From Dokdonia sp. PRO95 (lineage in GTDB: Bacteria; Bacteroidota; Bacteroidia; Flavobacteriales; Flavobacteriaceae): DNA of 64,000 nt. Of this stretch, positions 25,943 through 34,851 are shown piece by piece (position 1 is the first letter of the stretch; each line of letters begins with the position of its first letter). The notes under the pieces were generated by a model. That model saw nothing but the letters and a program-made list of their open reading frames with translations, had not been told where the DNA came from and made no database searches. The DNA is taken from NCBI RefSeq assembly GCF_000355805.1, contig NZ_CM001837.1:2478100-2542099 (forward strand). The letters are read 5' to 3'. Both the position numbers and the translations under genes were made by a program.

Positions 25943-27526
25943 CTAGTTATGATTAACAGGTAATTGCAATAACTCAAGTGGTAAATCTACCCCTTGATCT
26001 TTAATCGTGTTGATTCTATGTAGATAAGCTGCACCTTCTAATAAATGAGTAGCAACATCTGCTACTTTTCTATTTTTGACCTCGCTTAGATATGAGTCTT
26101 TTGTCCACTCATTAAAAGCACCCATCGCTGGGCCACACCATATTTGATAATCCATTACTCTATCTGGAGTTCCTGCATTTGCCCAGTTTGAAGACAAGCC
26201 TAGGTACCAACGGAAAATCAAGGCCATTTTACGCTTTGGATTTCCTTGTGCTTTTTCTATTTGTTCTGGATCTCTTTCTTGAAAGAAGCTCACACAGCCA
26301 TTCCACACCTCTTCTAATGACATTTTAAAAGTTTTAGTCTCCAGTTTAAGTCGTTCTTCTGCTGGGATATCATCAATCCCGTCATAACGTGTGTAGACCT
26401 CATAAAGTTTTTTTGCTCTAGCACCGAAAAGTGTACCACGCTTTAACACTTGTAATTCTACACCAAGTTCAAACATATCTGATGCTGGAGCCATCGTGAC
26501 ATCTGTTGAGGCTACTTTAGAAAGTAATTCCTTTACAACATCAGAAGTTCCAGACTCTACACAGGCCTGATTAATCGATCCAGTCACTACATAAGCAGCT
26601 CCCATAGAAAAAGCGGCTAGGGCAGAGGCTGGAGTTCCTATTCCTCCTGCGGCGCCCACTCTAATTTGTTTTTTGTAGTTATATGTTGCCTGTATTTCAT
26701 CTCTCAGTTGTAAAATGATAGGAAACAACACCACTAGAGGACGATTATCTGTATGCCCACCAGAATCTGCCTCTACCGTAATATCATCTGCCATGGGTAC
26801 TTTTTGAGCGAGTTCGTATTGTTGCTGGGTGATTTTTCCAGCAGCCAATAATTTATCTAAAAACTGAAGCGGAGCAGGGGACATAAAACGTTGTGCGACT
26901 TCTTTTCTAGAAACTTTACCAATTACTTTGTTGCCAATCACAATTTCGCCTTGAGCGTCAAGACTCAAACCTACCGCTCTATATTTTACAATTTGCTCAG
27001 ATAAGTTCATATATGCCGAAGCTTCTACCACCTTTACACCATGTTCTATATACAAGTTTACAGCGCCTTCTTCTAGCGCCTTTTCTATAGGACTGTGGAT
27101 AAGGTTACACGCATAAGCTTGCGTAGGTAAAGCAGTCTGAATGGTTGCAATGGCTTCTTTTACACGAGCAGGAATCATCCCAGCAGCACCAAAAGAACCT
27201 ATCATCTCGTTCTTTCCTAAAGCGATTACCATATCAGTTGACGCAATTCCATTTGCCATAGCGCCTCCTTTATAAGCGTATTTTAACTGGTAATCTTCTT
27301 TAAACGAAGTGTCCCCAAAATCGGCAGCAGTAAATGCGGGTACGATGGCTTTTAAAAACAACCCCTTTCCTTCAGACTGGATAGTGCCAGTATTTGTAAC
27401 GCCAGTGCGACCTGATAAATCCTCAACAATGTAACAAGGAGTGGCAGTGTTTTTCAATTTTTCAGACATTCCTTGGATGTCAAATGAAATCTCTCTCGGA
27501 GATCCTATCCATTTTAAGTCAATCAT
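25943..27526 (-). CDS. pfaD: PfaD-like enoyl reductase of the PUFA synthase
   Basis: The 527-aa flavin-dependent TIM-barrel protein belongs to the 2-nitropropane-dioxygenase-like enoyl reductases that serve as the free-standing ER subunit of PUFA synthases. Typical parts are the N-terminal CYIVEDLSGRTGVTNTGTIQ, FGAAGMIPARVKEA (about 155), VEADSGGHTDNRPLVVLFPI (about 255-275), VGAAGGIGTPASALAAFSMG (about 292-311) and ASDMFELGVELQVLKRGTLF (about 350-370). It reduces the enoyl-ACP double bond with NADPH and FMN. It is the last gene on the strand, separated from pfaC by 570 bp of repeats, so it may be transcribed partly from its own promoter. Confidence 0.93.
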   Translation of the reverse strand: MIDLKWIGSPREISFDIQGMSEKLKNTATPCYIVEDLSGRTGVTNTGTIQSEGKGLFLKAIVPAFTAADFGDTSFKEDYQLKYAYKGGAMANGIASTDMVIALGKNEMIGSFGAAGMIPARVKEAIATIQTALPTQAYACNLIHSPIEKALEEGAVNLYIEHGVKVVEASAYMNLSEQIVKYRAVGLSLDAQGEIVIGNKVIGKVSRKEVAQRFMSPAPLQFLDKLLAAGKITQQQYELAQKVPMADDITVEADSGGHTDNRPLVVLFPIILQLRDEIQATYNYKKQIRVGAAGGIGTPASALAAFSMGAAYVVTGSINQACVESGTSDVVKELLSKVASTDVTMAPASDMFELGVELQVLKRGTLFGARAKKLYEVYTRYDGIDDIPAEERLKLETKTFKMSLEEVWNGCVSFFQERDPEQIEKAQGNPKRKMALIFRWYLGLSSNWANAGTPDRVMDYQIWCGPAMGAFNEWTKDSYLSEVKNRKVADVATHLLEGAAYLHRINTIKDQGVDLPLELLQLPVNHN

Positions 27527-27595
27527 TTCTTATTTTTTATTTCAGCACTTTCGTGAAAATCTTAGATTTTTTGAAGCACTGTGTTGTTTTAAAAT

Positions 27596-28012
27596 TTAAT
27601 CATCGAATAAGCATTCCCCAACCCTAAAGGGCGGCTTATTCTTCACTTTTGATTTTTGCTCCCTTCAGGGCTGGGGAATCAAAAATTTAATCATCGAATA
27701 AGCTTTCCCCAACCCTAAAGGGTGGCTTATTCTTCATTTTTGATTTTTGCTCCCTTTAGGGCGGGGAAAGCAAAAATCAGTTCTATATTTTATTTTTTTT
27801 ACGCTTTCGCGAAAGCGTACTCAAACTACTAGATTCCGAATAGGCATTCCCCAATCCTAAAGGGTGGCTTATTCTTCATCTTTAATTTTGCTCCCTTTAG
27901 GCCTGGGGAAACAAAAATTTAATCAGTGAATATGCTTTCCCCAAGTCTAAAGGGTGACTTATTCTTCACTTTTGAATTTTGCTCCCTTAAGGGCTGGGGA
28001 AACAAAAATCGG
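27596..28012. repeat. Four-copy array of intergenic hairpin repeats (family B) between pfaC and pfaD
   Basis: Four units of about 85-95 bases start near 27596, 27687, 27832 and 27916. Each reads (CG)AATAAGCATTCCCCAACC, CTAAAGGGTGGCTTATTCTT, then TTTTGCTCCCTTTAGGG and CTGGGGAA. The arms TTCCCCAACCCTAAAGGG and CCCTTTAGGGCTGGGGAA are inverted, so every unit can fold into a long hairpin. The copies differ at scattered positions (AAGGGCGG, AAGGGTGG, AAGGGTGA), with a truncated fifth near 28013-28045. A palindrome copy sits between units 2 and 3. The gap carries no coding frame. Confidence 0.85.
27800..27819. repeat. TACGCTTTCGCGAAAGCGTA palindrome inside repeat array
   Basis: Perfect 20-mer between units 2 and 3 of family B. 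Confidence 0.9.
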
Positions 28013-28049
28013 CTCTACGTCCTTTTGCTCCCTCTAGGGCAATATATGT

Positions 28050-28088
28050 AGCTCCTCCTCTTTGAAGAGGAGGCTGGGAGTAGATGTT
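28050..28088. repeat. Single copy of repeat family A core
   Basis: CTCCTCCTCTTTGAAGAGGA followed by GGCTGGGAGTAGATGTT, nearly identical to the four cores at 3021-3530. It ends just before the pfaC stop region and may act as its 3' hairpin. Confidence 0.8.
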
Positions 28089-28095
28089 CACTTAC

Positions 28096-31000
28096 CTACC
28101 CCTCTTGAATCCCCAAGGCCAAATCTGTCAATTGGTAAATTCTCGTTCCTTCATTCCAGAGATATGCATTTGCAATTAATACCAGTGTATCTCCTCGTTT
28201 TTCGATGTTTTTAAAATGCACTTCTAGATGCATATTTTCTACATTCACTTTTATTTGTCCACGGTATTTCCATTCGGTTTTATTGTTCTCTACTTGTACA
28301 AAACGCGGATTTTTAAAATCCTTACCTAAATCTTGTTGTAACGCAAATAATTGCATCGCTTGTGAGATTGCTTCTACACCTAAAGACCCTGGCATTACTG
28401 GGTCAGAATAAAAATGACAGGTAAAGAACCAGTCGTAGGTATGTATTGCTTTAGAGCAATGAATGTAGCCTTTGCCAAACTCTCCTCCGTTTTTAACTAC
28501 CAAACCACTATCTAATAGATCTAATTGATTTTCGGCTAAGCGGAAGGTGTTTACTTTATCATTTTCTTTATACAATTTCATTTTTGCATAAAGAGAATCA
28601 AGCTTGATTTGGAAGTAATCTTTGGTGGTCAAGTTGTTTTGCACATACCAAGCTGCAACATCCTCTCCTTTATCGAGACCGACTTGCTGCGCTAAGGCTT
28701 CCTTAGGGAAGAATCCAAAAGAAGAAAACCCTTTATAAAACACGTGCCCGTCTACCGATACTTCAAACAAGTATTTCTGAATCACAAAACCTCCTAATGA
28801 GGTAGAAGACGTTAAAGTCGATTTATTTGCGATTACTTTTCCTCTAAAATCTGTGCCAGCTGGCAAGTCAAACATTTCTCCATCACCATCCAGATTTCTA
28901 AAGTATAAATCTTTATCTGGAAACTGTAGCGTGCTTCCTAGATATGCACCTAGTAATCCACAAGGTTGTAAGGCAATTTCCATCAATACCGCATACGGCA
29001 TTGTCATCGAGGTATTTTGCTTGTAATACCAAGCATCTCGAGGCACATCATATTCTGTCCAGATATTTGTTGGCTTTGAAAAATCAAAACGCTCTCCGTC
29101 TATTTTTATCACACGACTTACCACTTGTAAGTCGGTATTAGGTTGGCGCGATAATGATCTGTTATCATACACCGCATATTCTGGACCAAAACAATCTGCA
29201 AGTCTACCTAAAGCAAACGTTTCAATATCATTCTCGTTTAAAAGTACATTCTCGGTTATTTTTTTTGGTTGCTCTAAGTATTTTGGATTATCTTTTTCTC
29301 TTAACTGCAATCCTAGATTTTCAAAATGTACGGTAATCACACCATCTACAATAATCTCTAAATCTCCTATCACATAAGGGTCAGGTAATAACCCGATATC
29401 TTTTATGACTAAGCGGTACACTAGTTTTTTATCAGTAGGCGTCACCTCTTTTCTACATCGTACTTTTTGCTTTACTCCATAAATAGGTTGGAAACGCGCA
29501 TCTTTTTTGAGACGTTGTAGTCCGAGCATCATCATGAAGAAACGCAATAAGTTACCGCCGCCCTCTGCTTGCAAAGAACCTGCTAGCACTTGGTCATCTC
29601 TAAAGTGACAAGGAAAATACCAATCGTCTGGACTTAAGTCTTTTTCGGCTATAATTTCTCCTAATCCATAGGCGCCTCCGTGCACATCTGCCTTGGTAAT
29701 GCGATCTAGCATCAACATTTTTTCTGGAGCTAGACGTATAGATTCATTTCTACCATTTGGGAAATATGAAATATCATCAAAACATTTATGCGCATCTCCA
29801 TTGATGAGATGTCTTAAATCTTCTATGTCAAAAGCAGTTTTTTTGGTGGTCAAAAAAGGAATGAATTTTTTCTTTTCTACACCTGCCAGTACTTTCCTTT
29901 CACTGTCTGTGTATACCACTCCGTTTCCTTTACTTAATTCTTCATCAGTAAAGAAACCAGCCACACCATTGGTCATTTTTAAGACCATACGATCTTCTAC
30001 AAAACACTCGTAGCTAAAGAAAAACAGCAAGTTTCCACCATTTCTTACAAATGAATTGATAGATATATCATAGCGTAATGTTTGTCCTTCAAAAGGTAAA
30101 TCGTCTAGAAAAGTAAGCGTACAATCTAGAAGACGGTATACATACTCTCCTTTATTTTCAAGATCAATTCCCAGATAAGAAATCAACATTAAATCACACT
30201 GCCCAGACTCTACAGAGACTGCCCAAGGAATTTGGGTGTCTGTTGCATAGCCAGAATTGTATGGGATATCATATTCGGTTTGCATTGTAGAAGGCTTGTA
30301 TTCTCCTAGTTTTGCATCAAGACCTGTTACTCTACTCACCAATAAATATGGGTCCATAGGTAACATTACTCGCCTTTTATACTGATCAATCACATTGTAT
30401 TCTGCTCCAAAAACATTACCTATTTTTCCTTCAGAAAATTCAATAAGATCATCTTTGGTGAAAATGATGTTCTTATCTTTTAGATGATTTGGATCATTGT
30501 AATCTTGTAATTTCAAACCATTTTCTCCGATTTTAGTCGCAGTTTTTGGCTGTTCTGTATCTATCATACTAGCTATTTTTTCTACTCTATGTGTTGTGGT
30601 GGTTGGTTTTACGCTTTCGCGAAAGCGTATACTTGCATCTCCAGTTGTTTCTAGAGAGGCTACTTTTTCTTTTCGTTTGATCGTGGTAAACTGTTGCCTC
30701 ATCTCCTCAGACAAGAGCACGTCATATACTGGCGTACCACCTGTTTTTACTTTTTTAGTGAAACGTTTTTTAGTGGGGTCTTGGTTGTTATTAGGATATA
30801 GCAAGCTCAAATCAATGTCGATCCCGTTTGAGATTAATTGCGCTAGACACTCGTATAAAGACTGTATAGAACTCGTGCCTTTTTTATCAATCGCACAAGC
30901 GGCGTGATTGTTTTGATCTAGTGTATCTTTTATCCAGCCAGTACACGTACTATTAGGACCAAGTTCTACAAACGTGCTAAATCCGTTGCTAGACATTTTT

Positions 31001-34000
31001 TTCGCGAAAGCGGGAAAATCAACAGTCTTATAGCACACTTTTGTCGAATTCTCTGCTATTTTCAGCGAATCCATAGGGATTTTCTCTCCTGTTAAGCTAG
31101 AATAAAAATCAATTTCCGGCTTTTTTTCTAATGGGAAATTATGCATTTCAATTAACCCATCGTACTCTTTTTTACAGAACTCATTATGGATAATATTTTG
31201 AAAAGGCACTAATACCGATGGACAATTAAGCGCAGCAATCAATGCTTCGCACTGGCTTTTATCACCAGAAACGATTAATTCTTTTTCAGAGTTTACAAAA
31301 GTGATGGACACTTTATCAAAAGCTGAGATTTGTGCTGCTACTTTTTCTTTAGTTTCTAATAAAATCCAACTTTGCCATCTGGCTTTTGCTTCTTCTGAGC
31401 TGATATCCCATTCTTCGGCTAAGAGTTCTAGATTGCCAGAAAACTTGTTTTTAAAAATAGGGGAGTTGCGGAATACTTTTGTTCCCTCACCTGGATTCCA
31501 AATACCAAAGGAGTACCACATAGAGCTACATTCTCCCATAGAATAGCCCATCGCAGCTTTGGGTTGTACACCAAAGTAGGTCGTCAATATGTGCGTGTAT
31601 AGGGTCGAGTACAATACTCCTGCAGACATCATGGAGATGGCATTTTCTTGTATGTTGGGCGAAGGCGTAGCACTATCTTGCTTTTTTGGGAATAAATAGT
31701 CTAAGCCAAAGAAGTCTTTCAAGTTGGCAATACGATTCTCAAAATCACTTAGCAGATTAGGGAAAAACTGAAATAAATCTTGCCCCAAGCCTTCATAAGT
31801 AGTTGCCGAACCTGGATATACAAACGCCAAATCACCTTTTGTATCACTGGGGTTTGGGCTAAAGAAAGAACCGCTAGGTAATTTTATATCTGTATTTTCT
31901 GCAAAGGATTGCTCGAGTTTTTTATTAATAAAAACGATGTCTTGCGCTATCGATTTTGGGGTTGACGCAATGAGAACAATGCTGTAGGTTGCTTTTGTGG
32001 TTGCTGCTTTATCAAAGCAAGCTTGTGCAACAAAAGCTAAGTCATGAGTAAGTATTTCCTCATTAAGTTTTTGTAACTGTTCCTTAAGTGCTGCTGCTGT
32101 ATTTCCTTTTAAAACAAATAAATGCTTGTTCAAGAAATTGTCAATGTTGTGAGGTTTAGGTTGTGTACATTCTGATAATTTTACACGAGAATGTGCGCTC
32201 AAATTGACTAACGCTTGCCTGGGTTGTTCTGTTTCATTAACCCAAGGTCGTGATAGGCTAGGGAAGTAGTAATTACTGTTTTTGAAAGCATCATCCTTTG
32301 CCGATTGCCAATTCGGAATTCCAGGAATAAATTGATGATATACACATAAGGCTGTTTTTACAATAGAAGCGAGTCCAGCCGCCGCAAACGTATGGCCAAT
32401 GTTTGTTTTTACAGATCCTAAGGCAATTTTTCTGGCAGGATTAATAGCTAATAGCTGTTCTTGTTCCAACTGATCTTCTTGGTCAAATCCAGAAGCAACT
32501 AATTCTTGTAAGGCGATATTCTCTGTTGTCGCGATATCTCCTACGGCTTCAATTTTTGCAAAGACCGTATCGTTCTCATCAATGTGTTCACTTGCTTTCA
32601 ATACAATCGCAGATGCTCCTTCACCAATTAACCATCCATAATCATCTATATTAAAAGATAAGCTAGGTTTTTTATTTTGATTTATGCTAGTAGCTAGATT
32701 GCGCAACAGTACGGTTTCCATACCAGCCGAAAAATCAACAGCTCCCACAACCACAGCATCTACTTCGCCTAGAGAAAGTATATTTTGTGCAACTTCTAGT
32801 GCTCTCGTTGTTCCGTTATCACCGTTTGTAATCGTAAATGAAGGCCCATTAAAATCCCATAAAGCAGAGATACGACTCGACATAATATTCCCCACAAAAC
32901 TGGTGTGCTGACTAGGCGTTTGTACGTTGCCTATCTGGTATAATATATTGCGACACTCGGCAAGTAATGTTTCTTTTTGTGTTTCTTCTAGTGCAATACC
33001 CGCACTGTCCAGCGCCTTGTCTAATTGCCACTCGCTATCCCAACGAGCAAGATAATGATGTATCGCAAGCTCAGGATTCATAGCAATTAGTACGGCTACG
33101 TTTTCTCCTCTTTGTAGATTAGATTTCTGAATGGCTTGATCTGCAACTTTTAAAATAAGGGCCTGTTGCGGCTCCATTGTACTAATCTCATTAGGCTGGA
33201 TTTTATAGCGCATTAAATCCATATCAAAATCCTCTATAAAATTTCCTTTGATAGGGTTTTGAGTATCCAAACCAAACGTATTAAGCAGCTCTTCATTTTT
33301 CTCAAAGCCCTTCCATCTCGTAGTTGGCATTGCAGAGAAGTGCTGCTTTCCATTAAAAATGGATTGATAAAATGTTTCCAAATTATCACAGTCTCCAAAA
33401 TGAACTTCCATGCTTGTAATGGCCATTTCCTTTAGAGAGACATCCGTGTGTGTGTTAGTTTCCTTCGGTTGATGACTTTCAACAACAAGGTGTGCATTAG
33501 TCCCCCCAAAACCAAAAGAATTTACTGCCGCTTGTTTATCATTTGTCTTCCATGCTAGCGGCTCTTCTATGATTTGATCTTGTGTAAACCAACCATTTTC
33601 AGATTGGATTGCCGTTTCCATATTAATGCCAGGCGGAATGCTATTATGCTCCATAGAAAGCAATACCTTCATCAAGCTAGGCATTCCTGCCGCCGTAAGC
33701 ATATGCCCCATATTTGACTTTACAGAACCTAGACGTACTTTCTCTGGATTGTCACCAAAGAAGGTTTCGAGCGAATTGATTTCTGTAACGTCACCCAGTG
33801 GAGTGCCCGTTGCGTGACATTCTATGTAAGAAGTGTCCTCTTTTTTAATGGTGCCATTATACGCTCTTTCATAAGCGAGTGTTTGACCTTTTGGGTTCGG
33901 ACTCAATAAGAATTTACCTGCGCCATCGTTTGATAATCCTATTCCAGAAATAACACCTATGATATTATCTCCATCTCGCTCTGCATCAGATAAACGTTTT

Positions 34001-34803
34001 AATAGAATCATTCCAGCACCTTCAGAAGATACGAGTCCAGCAGAATCTTTATCTAGTGGCGAGTATTTTTTATCGTGTGCCGCATAGGCGTGAAAAATTG
34101 AAAATCCCATATGGATAAACAACTGATCAGAGGAGCAAACAGCTCCTGCGAGCATCATATCTGCCTTTCCTGTCAATAGCTCATCACACGCCATTTTTAT
34201 GGCATATAAAGAAGAAGCACACGCAGCATCGAGATCAAAATTGGTTCCTTTTAAACCAATGGTATTCTTCACTAATTCTGAAACATCACCCTCTATCGGA
34301 TTGTTTTTTGGAATTTCATATTCGGTAGAAGGAATTTTGAAACTATCATCTTTTAATAGTGTTTTGATTCCTTTTTCAAGTGTTTGTGTATAGACGGGAG
34401 CAAGAATTTTGTGAGAAGACTTTGTGGGAAATGATAAGTTCCCGAAAATCACACCACAATTTTCTAATGCTTGTGTTTTTTCCCAATAGCCACCATGTAT
34501 CAAAGCATCTTTAGTCACCTGTAAACCCCATTGATACATCTGGTCTAAGTCACTCAAATCTTTGGAGCCAAAATCATCGCTATTAAAGGTATAATCACGT
34601 ATGTAGCCTCCTCGCAAGGAGTAACAGCTGTCTATAACACCCTTATTTTTATTATAAAAGAGTTCCGGGTCTGCGCCAAAATCATCTTTTGTTGCCATAC
34701 CGGTTAAGTCCTTTTTATCCATAAGGTTATTCCAAAACCCTTGAAGTGTTTTAGACCCAGGAAAAAGGGATGACATCCCGATAATTGCTATTTTTTCTTT
34801 CAT
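28096..34803 (-). CDS. pfaC: PfaC-like PUFA synthase subunit with built-in acyltransferase (KS-CLF-AT-DH-DH)
   Basis: 2235 aa. Domains: an active ketosynthase (about 1-445; Cys195 in DAACASSL, His330 in ECHATGTPLGD, His367 in NMGH); a chain-length factor (about 460-880) where the Cys region reads FTITNGDNGTTRAL, so no active Cys; an acyltransferase (about 990-1300; Ser1088 in GYSMGE, with AFVYPGSA at its start); then two hot-dog dehydratase didomains (about 1450-1840 and 1855-2230) with CHFRDDQVLAGSL (His1733) and CHFYSDPVMPGSLG (His2130). Classical PfaC has KS-CLF-DH-DH with the AT on separate PfaB, so this looks like a PfaB/PfaC fusion, similar to myxobacterial subunits. Palindrome copies encode RFRESV (about 1394) and AFAKKM (about 1266). 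It starts about 50 bases after the KR-DH gene. Confidence 0.93.
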   Translation of the reverse strand: MKEKIAIIGMSSLFPGSKTLQGFWNNLMDKKDLTGMATKDDFGADPELFYNKNKGVIDSCYSLRGGYIRDYTFNSDDFGSKDLSDLDQMYQWGLQVTKDALIHGGYWEKTQALENCGVIFGNLSFPTKSSHKILAPVYTQTLEKGIKTLLKDDSFKIPSTEYEIPKNNPIEGDVSELVKNTIGLKGTNFDLDAACASSLYAIKMACDELLTGKADMMLAGAVCSSDQLFIHMGFSIFHAYAAHDKKYSPLDKDSAGLVSSEGAGMILLKRLSDAERDGDNIIGVISGIGLSNDGAGKFLLSPNPKGQTLAYERAYNGTIKKEDTSYIECHATGTPLGDVTEINSLETFFGDNPEKVRLGSVKSNMGHMLTAAGMPSLMKVLLSMEHNSIPPGINMETAIQSENGWFTQDQIIEEPLAWKTNDKQAAVNSFGFGGTNAHLVVESHQPKETNTHTDVSLKEMAITSMEVHFGDCDNLETFYQSIFNGKQHFSAMPTTRWKGFEKNEELLNTFGLDTQNPIKGNFIEDFDMDLMRYKIQPNEISTMEPQQALILKVADQAIQKSNLQRGENVAVLIAMNPELAIHHYLARWDSEWQLDKALDSAGIALEETQKETLLAECRNILYQIGNVQTPSQHTSFVGNIMSSRISALWDFNGPSFTITNGDNGTTRALEVAQNILSLGEVDAVVVGAVDFSAGMETVLLRNLATSINQNKKPSLSFNIDDYGWLIGEGASAIVLKASEHIDENDTVFAKIEAVGDIATTENIALQELVASGFDQEDQLEQEQLLAINPARKIALGSVKTNIGHTFAAAGLASIVKTALCVYHQFIPGIPNWQSAKDDAFKNSNYYFPSLSRPWVNETEQPRQALVNLSAHSRVKLSECTQPKPHNIDNFLNKHLFVLKGNTAAALKEQLQKLNEEILTHDLAFVAQACFDKAATTKATYSIVLIASTPKSIAQDIVFINKKLEQSFAENTDIKLPSGSFFSPNPSDTKGDLAFVYPGSATTYEGLGQDLFQFFPNLLSDFENRIANLKDFFGLDYLFPKKQDSATPSPNIQENAISMMSAGVLYSTLYTHILTTYFGVQPKAAMGYSMGECSSMWYSFGIWNPGEGTKVFRNSPIFKNKFSGNLELLAEEWDISSEEAKARWQSWILLETKEKVAAQISAFDKVSITFVNSEKELIVSGDKSQCEALIAALNCPSVLVPFQNIIHNEFCKKEYDGLIEMHNFPLEKKPEIDFYSSLTGEKIPMDSLKIAENSTKVCYKTVDFPAFAKKMSSNGFSTFVELGPNSTCTGWIKDTLDQNNHAACAIDKKGTSSIQSLYECLAQLISNGIDIDLSLLYPNNNQDPTKKRFTKKVKTGGTPVYDVLLSEEMRQQFTTIKRKEKVASLETTGDASIRFRESVKPTTTTHRVEKIASMIDTEQPKTATKIGENGLKLQDYNDPNHLKDKNIIFTKDDLIEFSEGKIGNVFGAEYNVIDQYKRRVMLPMDPYLLVSRVTGLDAKLGEYKPSTMQTEYDIPYNSGYATDTQIPWAVSVESGQCDLMLISYLGIDLENKGEYVYRLLDCTLTFLDDLPFEGQTLRYDISINSFVRNGGNLLFFFSYECFVEDRMVLKMTNGVAGFFTDEELSKGNGVVYTDSERKVLAGVEKKKFIPFLTTKKTAFDIEDLRHLINGDAHKCFDDISYFPNGRNESIRLAPEKMLMLDRITKADVHGGAYGLGEIIAEKDLSPDDWYFPCHFRDDQVLAGSLQAEGGGNLLRFFMMMLGLQRLKKDARFQPIYGVKQKVRCRKEVTPTDKKLVYRLVIKDIGLLPDPYVIGDLEIIVDGVITVHFENLGLQLREKDNPKYLEQPKKITENVLLNENDIETFALGRLADCFGPEYAVYDNRSLSRQPNTDLQVVSRVIKIDGERFDFSKPTNIWTEYDVPRDAWYYKQNTSMTMPYAVLMEIALQPCGLLGAYLGSTLQFPDKDLYFRNLDGDGEMFDLPAGTDFRGKVIANKSTLTSSTSLGGFVIQKYLFEVSVDGHVFYKGFSSFGFFPKEALAQQVGLDKGEDVAAWYVQNNLTTKDYFQIKLDSLYAKMKLYKENDKVNTFRLAENQLDLLDSGLVVKNGGEFGKGYIHCSKAIHTYDWFFTCHFYSDPVMPGSLGVEAISQAMQLFALQQDLGKDFKNPRFVQVENNKTEWKYRGQIKVNVENMHLEVHFKNIEKRGDTLVLIANAYLWNEGTRIYQLTDLALGIQEG

Positions 34804-34851
34804 TCTTTGTAGCTACTTAAGACGATTATTGCAATAGATGAGAAATAACTT

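Noticed and set aside
27596-28012. CRISPR-like array
   Set aside because: The spaced similar units suggested it at first, but each unit is an inverted repeat with diverged copies, no constant short repeat with unique spacers exists, and no cas gene is near.
28096-34803. Second ketosynthase of pfaC as an active condensing enzyme
   Set aside because: The position of the active Cys reads TNGDNGT, so it is a chain-length factor type domain.
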